64,000 nucleotides of DNA from NCBI GenBank assembly GCA_032358165.1, contig JAALGY010000043.1, positions 1-64,000 on the forward strand. The letters are read 5' to 3'. How positions within the stretch are numbered: the first letter of the stretch is position 1; each line of letters starts with the position of its first letter. The position numbers and the translations under genes were made by a program. The notes beneath the pieces were generated by a model that saw only the letters and a list, made by a program, of their open reading frames with translations, was not told the DNA's origin and did no database searches. This document shows, in pieces, positions 59,135-64,000 of the stretch. Source of the stretch: Diplosphaera chodatii. Lineage: Eukaryota > Chlorophyta > Trebouxiophyceae > Prasiolales > Stichococcaceae.

Positions 59135-62100
59135 TCAGCTGCCGCCGGGGGGCGGCCGCTGCTGCTGCGGCGGCGGCGCCCCGCTGGTGCCCAGGAGGCC
59201 CTGCAGCGCCTGCGCGATGACCGAGCCCCTGTCCAGCACCTGCGTGACCGAAAGCCAAGCCAAGATGGTCGCAGCTCCTTTCGGATTCCCAGAGACCAGG
59301 TGCTGCTCCGCGGCAAGTTGGGCATCATGCAGGGCTTTTTCTTTTTGTTGGTGTTGCGATGCAGCTCGAACTGTCGGCACATCCACACATATTGTTATGG
59401 TGACAGGTGCCCAATGTGTGCGTGCAGCTACTGCTGGGCGGCGGCCGGAACTGCTGGCAGAGCATTTGGCAGACCAGCCGTCCTTGGACACCTTGCCTTT
59501 GCCTGGCCAGCCCTCAAGAGGGCAGTTTTAGCCAATGGAAGCTCTGCCAGGGCTGTATTTGCTTGTATTTAAACGAGCTCAAATATTCGTGAATGGCTTA
59601 TTTTGTTGTACAAAATTTCTTCTTTCGCGCACCCGCGCCCTGAGGGCCTCCAGCTCGGCGCGCGCCTCCCCGGCGGCCGCCTCGGCCCGCCGCTGCGCGG
59701 CCTCGGCGGCGGCGCACAGCCCGGCGGCGGCGGCCCGGGCCGCCTCCCGCTCCGCTTCCAGCTGCCGCCGCTCCGCTTCCTGCTGCCGGCGGTCCGCTTC
59801 CCGCTGCCGCCGCTCCTCGTCCAGCCGCCGCTGCAGGGTGGCCGCCGCGTGGGCGGCGGCCCGTGCCTGCGCCCGCGCCTCGCCCAGCAGCTCCCGCAGC
59901 TGCGCGGCGCCCGCGGCGGGGGCCGCGGCGGCCTGCGGCAGGAGCAGCACAGCAAACGACATTTTTTCCCAGGTTGCAGGGAGCAAATACACATGCGATG
60001 CTCAGGCAGCTTGACTACCTGCAATGTGGCGCAGCTGCCTGCCTGGCATGACCCCGCGACCACCTGTCTGAGCCACGCCTGTGTATGACGCTGCAGACTG
60101 TGCAGTGTTTGCACATGTCACGAGCAGCAGCTACCACTTGTTGCTGTGCAACCATGCAAAGCAATAATGTAATAATATATACCAATCGCACTCTACCGAA
60201 ACCCCCGCCAGCGCTGACAAAAGCTTCCTCGAAAGCAGCCTGTCTTCACTTCCAGCACCAAAATCTGTAAAGTTGTGGACGTTTGGGGTTCAGGTTTGGA
60301 GCAGACTGCGAGTGCGCGCCTGCCCTGAAGAGAGCAGCCGCAGCTCGTCCAGCAGGATGGCCTCGTGGGGGCGGTGCCACGCCAGCCGCTCCCCGCGCTG
60401 CGCCTGCAGCGGCAGGGTTTAAGGGACACGCATCAGTGCGCCGGCAGCGGCAGGGTTTAAGGGACACGCATTAGTGGCGGCGGCGGTGTCACATAGGTAG
60501 GTTCTGGCGCACGGCAGGCTCAGGATGCGCGGCGCCCTGTGGGCCCGATCAACTGGGCAGCACGCTGCGACTGCGGACTACACTGCGATGCGCGCTGTCA
60601 GAGGGCTGCAACATCGTTGTAGGTGCCGCACAGCAGGCCCTCATGCGCACGCTGGCCCTGCCGGGAGGCGGCCGACAGGGTCGTCACAGCAGAGGAGGCG
60701 CCCGCGGCGCGGTGTGCACGACCCGCGTCGCCGCAGGGTGCCTGAACCTGGGCACGCTGGCAGCCACACCAAGGCTGCTAGATTTCTGAGCTAGAATCTG
60801 GCGACGCACCTGCACATCTGCAGCCCCTTGGGTAAACGCCGCCAGCGCCCCGCCCTGGCTGCCCTGCATGATGTGATCAGGCAAGATAAGCCCTCAACCC
60901 TGCTGTCTGCGTAGCAGCATTACGTGAAGGGCGACAGCTGCGCTCCGGCCCAGCAGGCCGGCTGCGGCTGGCTTTGGCAGGCGCCCTACCTGGCTTACAA
61001 ACAAGAGCCCTGGTGCTCTCAGCATGCTATGCGCCATGTCATTTGCAGGCAACAGCTGGTTCATGCAGACAAGAGCCGTTTTCCAGCAATGCATATGCTA
61101 CAGTCACTTAAAGACAGCAGCTGCAGGGGGAGGTACACACAGTTTTTCTGTGCCCAGCGGCGTCGTACCTGGGAGGGTGTCTGGGAGGCAAACGGCGCCG
61201 CCGGCCGCCCCAGCAGCAGCTGCCCGGCGGCTGCCCCGAGGCCGCTGCGGTCTGCATAGCTGCCATGGCCCGGAGAGATCTGGGCCGCCAGCTCCGCCGC
61301 CGCCGCCGCCATCGCCGCTGCAGGCGAAGCGTCCATCAGGCCGTCCGGCAGAGGGAGCCTGGTCGTGGCAGCGTGTCCAGGGTTTAGTCCAGCCCCTGCG
61401 CTGCTGCCGCTGCCGCGCTGCTGATGCCGCCAGCCCCCGCCTGCTGCCGGGGGTGCGCTCCCAAGTGTGGCCAGACCGCTGCCGCCTGCAGCAGCAGTCG
61501 CTGCTGCTGCCGCGGGCGCTGGCGAGCCGGTGGCGGGCAGCAGCGGCCGCGTCGCTGGTGCGGAGCCGGCCAGCCCCCCTGCAGCGGGCTCCGTTGCTCG
61601 GCGCGGCGATGCAGCTGCGTGTGAAGCAGCTGCAACTGGCGCCGACGCCGCCGCCTGCGACCCGCGCAGCAGCTGCAGCAGCATGACCGCCTGCGCCGCC
61701 GGGGGCGGCGGGGCGGCGGCCGCAGCGGGGGGCGCCGCCGGGAACGGGCCCGCCGGGAGCTGCGGGGGCGGGGTGCCAGCCGCCGGGCCGCGCGCCGCTG
61801 GGGCCGGGGCGGCTCGGGGCGCCAGGGGACTGAGGGCGTCCGAGCGGGGGGCTGTCAGACGTGGAGCCCCTACAAGATCAGGCACAAAGACACGTTTCGA
61901 AGCTCCCCTCGTTGTCATGCATTACCTTCCAACCTCCCACTCAACTATTATATACATACTTTCACGTACATATTCATATGCAAGCTTGATGTACACCGCC
62001 ACTGAAACATCACATGCATTGCCGAGGGCCAGCACCTGCTGGTGCCAGGCCGCCCGCGAGCTGGGCGTCCGGCCGCGACGCCGCACTCCCGTCGGCATGT

Positions 62101-64000
62101 GCCACGCCGTGGAGTACTCCAGGGTTTGCGGCATCAGCCAGCGCCGGCGGTGGCATGCCCGGCTGCCGGGGGCGCGCCGGCTGCCGGCCGGCCGCCGCGG
62201 CAAAGGCCGACGCCGCGTCCGCCGCCGCCGCCTGCGCCGTCGAGATCGCCGCGCCCGTCGCCGCCAGCGCGCCAGAGCCTGCTGCCGCCGCCGCTGCCGC
62301 CGCCGCCGCTGCCGCCGCCGCTGTGATGTCGGCCGCCGCCGCCGGCGTCAGGTCCCCGACGAGCTCCGCCACCGCGGCGCCCGCCGCCGCCGCCGCGGCC
62401 GCCGGCGGCCCGCCCGGCCGCGCCGGGCCGCCGCCGGACGACGCCGCGCCGCGGCCGCGCCCGCTGCCGCGCGTGCTCTCGGCACCGGCGCCGCCTGCGG
62501 GTGCAGCGATTACCTGTCCGACAATCTGATCTGCGTTGAGCCCGGAGATTGACGTGTCGGCACCCAGCCTGACCGGGCTGTGGGCCAAACCGGAATGAAG
62601 CAACCAACTGGCGATCAGTGCGGCTCAGGCTTGGGGGCTTATGATGTTTTGCAGCTTGCCAGATGTTCACAGTGTTGATGGGGATCCAGCCATCGAACTC
62701 ACCCGCAGGCTCCGGTGATGATGCCGAGGCAGCTGCAGTGGTTGAAGCCAGCTGCGCGCCATTTTGCCGCTTTGCTGCGGGCTCCTGAGCAGGACGCAGA
62801 CAGGCAGTCAGCTTTTGGTGCTCATGCACTGCAGCGGGATCACAGCAGTCACCCAAGTGGGAAGGTAGTCTGCTTTGATTGCTGCTTTGATTGCTGAAAC
62901 GCTCTCATGTCAGCGGGTTTGCTGAAGACTGTGTCATAAACGATGCATGCACCAATGAAGCTCAGTACTATAGAGACGACTCATGCACACAAGACTGCAC
63001 TGCACCATCAACACGTTCTCCATGCCATGCAGCTATGCCGTGTCAGTGGCAAGGTCCCACCTCGGCAGCAACAGAGGCGGCCTTGCGCTTGGCGGCGGCA
63101 TCCGTTGCGGCCCTGCCGCGGGTCTGCCGACCGAGGGAGTTGATCACCGCCGCATCCTGCCCCGGCGACTCGTTTCTGCCGCTGCCCCTGCTTCTGCCCC
63201 TGCCGCCAGCGCCACTGCTGCCGCCACGCTGACCCCGGCCCCGCCCGGGCAGCCTGATTCTGCCCCTGCCGCGGCCGCGGCCGCCGCCGGCAGCCTGCTG
63301 CGGCGCCGCCGCCTCGGCTGCTGCGCCGCCGCTGTGCTGTGCCGCATTCGCATCGCCATCTGCCGGGGGCGCCCCGCCAGTGGCTGCTGCGCTGTCGTCA
63401 GGTGGCTGCTGTGCCGCTGCATGCGAGGCCTGCACACGTTGTTGAGTTCAAACAGCTGGTCAGCGGCAAGTAGTCTTCGACTCAAATGCTTGCCCAGTGC
63501 ACCTGACCTGCGAGTGTCTCGGGCATGCTGAGGCCAGCGCAAGTGTGAAATGGGCTTGAAGCAGCGCTGAGGACCAAGCAGGCTTCCAGGCAGGAATGAC
63601 AGGAACGCAGCGGATCGCCAAAGCGAAGTGATGTAAACTCCCCCCACCTGCGGTGGATCGGCAGCCCCATTGGAAGGGTTTAGGGTTTGACCGTCCGGCT
63701 CGGCAGTCGCCAGGGTGGCAAGGTCCGCGAGGGCGCGCAGCGGCCGGCCGCGGCCGGCCGCCGCCTCCGAGCCGTCGTCCGGCAGCCGCCCGTTCGCCGC
63801 GAGCGTCGCGGCGAACCCCAAACCCTCCTTTTGCGAATGGCCGTCGACGGACGCCAGCAGCGCCCGCAGGCGCCGCGCGTGCGGCGGCTCGGGCCGCGCC
63901 GCCGCTGCCGCCGCCGCAGCCGGGGCAGGCGACGACGAAAGGGGTTCATGCGGCACGGGGCGTGTCGCTGCAGCTGCCGGTGCTGCTGGCGCCGCAGCAG
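59135..64000 (-). CDS. Ala-rich protein with RGG stretch and coiled coil, 5' end outside the window
   Basis: Minus-strand exons: 63,648 to the edge (ARRLRALLASVDGHSQKEG); 63,061-63,429 (GRGRGRGRIRLPGRGRGQ RGG-type stretch, then a basic KRKAAS segment); 62,703-62,784; 62,036-about 62,578 (poly-Ala, ADQIVGQVIAAP); 61,169-61,869 (Ala/Pro-rich, ending FASQTPSQ); 60,810-60,863; possibly about 60,620-60,670; about 60,315-60,403 (ERLAWHRPHEAILLDELRL); 59,633-59,932, an entirely helical Arg/Glu/Ala coiled coil (LDEERRQREADRRQQEAE); and a last exon, about 59,135-59,355 (HDAQLAAEQHLVSGNP, ending PPPGGS). The open frame of the first exon continues to position 64,000, so the start is missing. RGG boxes and basic stretches suggest an RNA-binding or nuclear protein, which is an inference. 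No enzyme domain is visible. Some joins are not proven in phase, and two genes are possible. Confidence 0.65.
60406..60476. repeat. 33-bp tandem duplication next to a splice acceptor
   Basis: The sequence from gcagcggcagggtttaaggg through gacacgcat(c/t)agtg occurs at 60,406-60,438 and again at 60,444-60,476, period 38, with one difference. On the minus strand the first copy overlaps the acceptor of the exon at about 60,315-60,403, and the second lies upstream in the intron. Confidence 0.85.

Noticed and set aside
63674..63692. Telomere-like AGGGTTTAGGGTTT
   Set aside because: Barely two units, and it lies within a coding exon of the coiled-coil gene; most likely chance.
1..64000. CRISPR arrays, bacterial operons, insertion sequences and rRNA genes
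   Set aside because: None seen; the intron-rich structure is eukaryotic nuclear.

Overview
The window looks like nuclear DNA of a GC-rich green alga (Chlorophyta; class not determined). Coding exons are short and very GC-rich in third positions, introns are many and small (gt...cag), TGTAA poly(A) signals follow several stop codons, and the proteins have SPPP-type hydroxyproline-rich linkers, fungal-type cellulose-binding modules and membrane-spanning kinases. Almost no gene is visible as one long open frame. The models below were assembled exon by exon from splice sites and reading phase, and the best ones close in phase from start to stop.

Layout. 1-1.56 kb: tandem satellite of about 172 bp that runs off the left edge. 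4.3-5.9 kb (-): small unidentified gene. 6.27-11.67 kb (-): large alpha-helical protein ending in a U-box (E3 ubiquitin ligase). 11.7-13.9 kb: AT-richer island with coding-like, frame-broken fragments. 13.97-15.96 kb (-): unidentified gene. 16.89-19.10 kb (-): complete kynurenine-formamidase/cyclase-family gene with signal peptide. 20.3 kb (-): possible targeted-protein exon. 22.34-30.01 kb (+): complete 22-exon secreted lytic polysaccharide monooxygenase (AA15/AA10-like) followed by a proline/threonine-rich tail carrying five CBM1-like modules. 31.4-36.6 kb (-) and 37.6-42.6 kb (+): head-to-head pair of paralogous receptor-like kinases (signal peptide, ectodomain, one membrane segment, kinase). 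43.7-46.7 kb (-): secreted protein with a fibrinogen-like N-terminus, Pro-rich exons and a Cys-rich C-terminus. 48.5-51.6 kb (-): ALG3 mannosyltransferase. 53.1-53.9 kb and 57.2-58.4 kb (+): paralogous small secreted Cys-Pro-Lys proteins. 59.1 kb to the right edge (-): Ala-rich, RGG-bearing coiled-coil protein, 5' end outside the window.

Many of the genes concern the cell surface: a polysaccharide oxidase with binding modules, two surface kinases, wall-type glycoproteins, and the ER enzyme ALG3 that builds N-glycans. This may be only physical proximity. The most unusual items are the LPMO with five CBM1 modules built from repeated two-exon cassettes, the divergent kinase pair with a shared ectodomain I do not recognise, several GC-AG introns, and short tandem duplications or a hairpin element inside introns close to splice sites.
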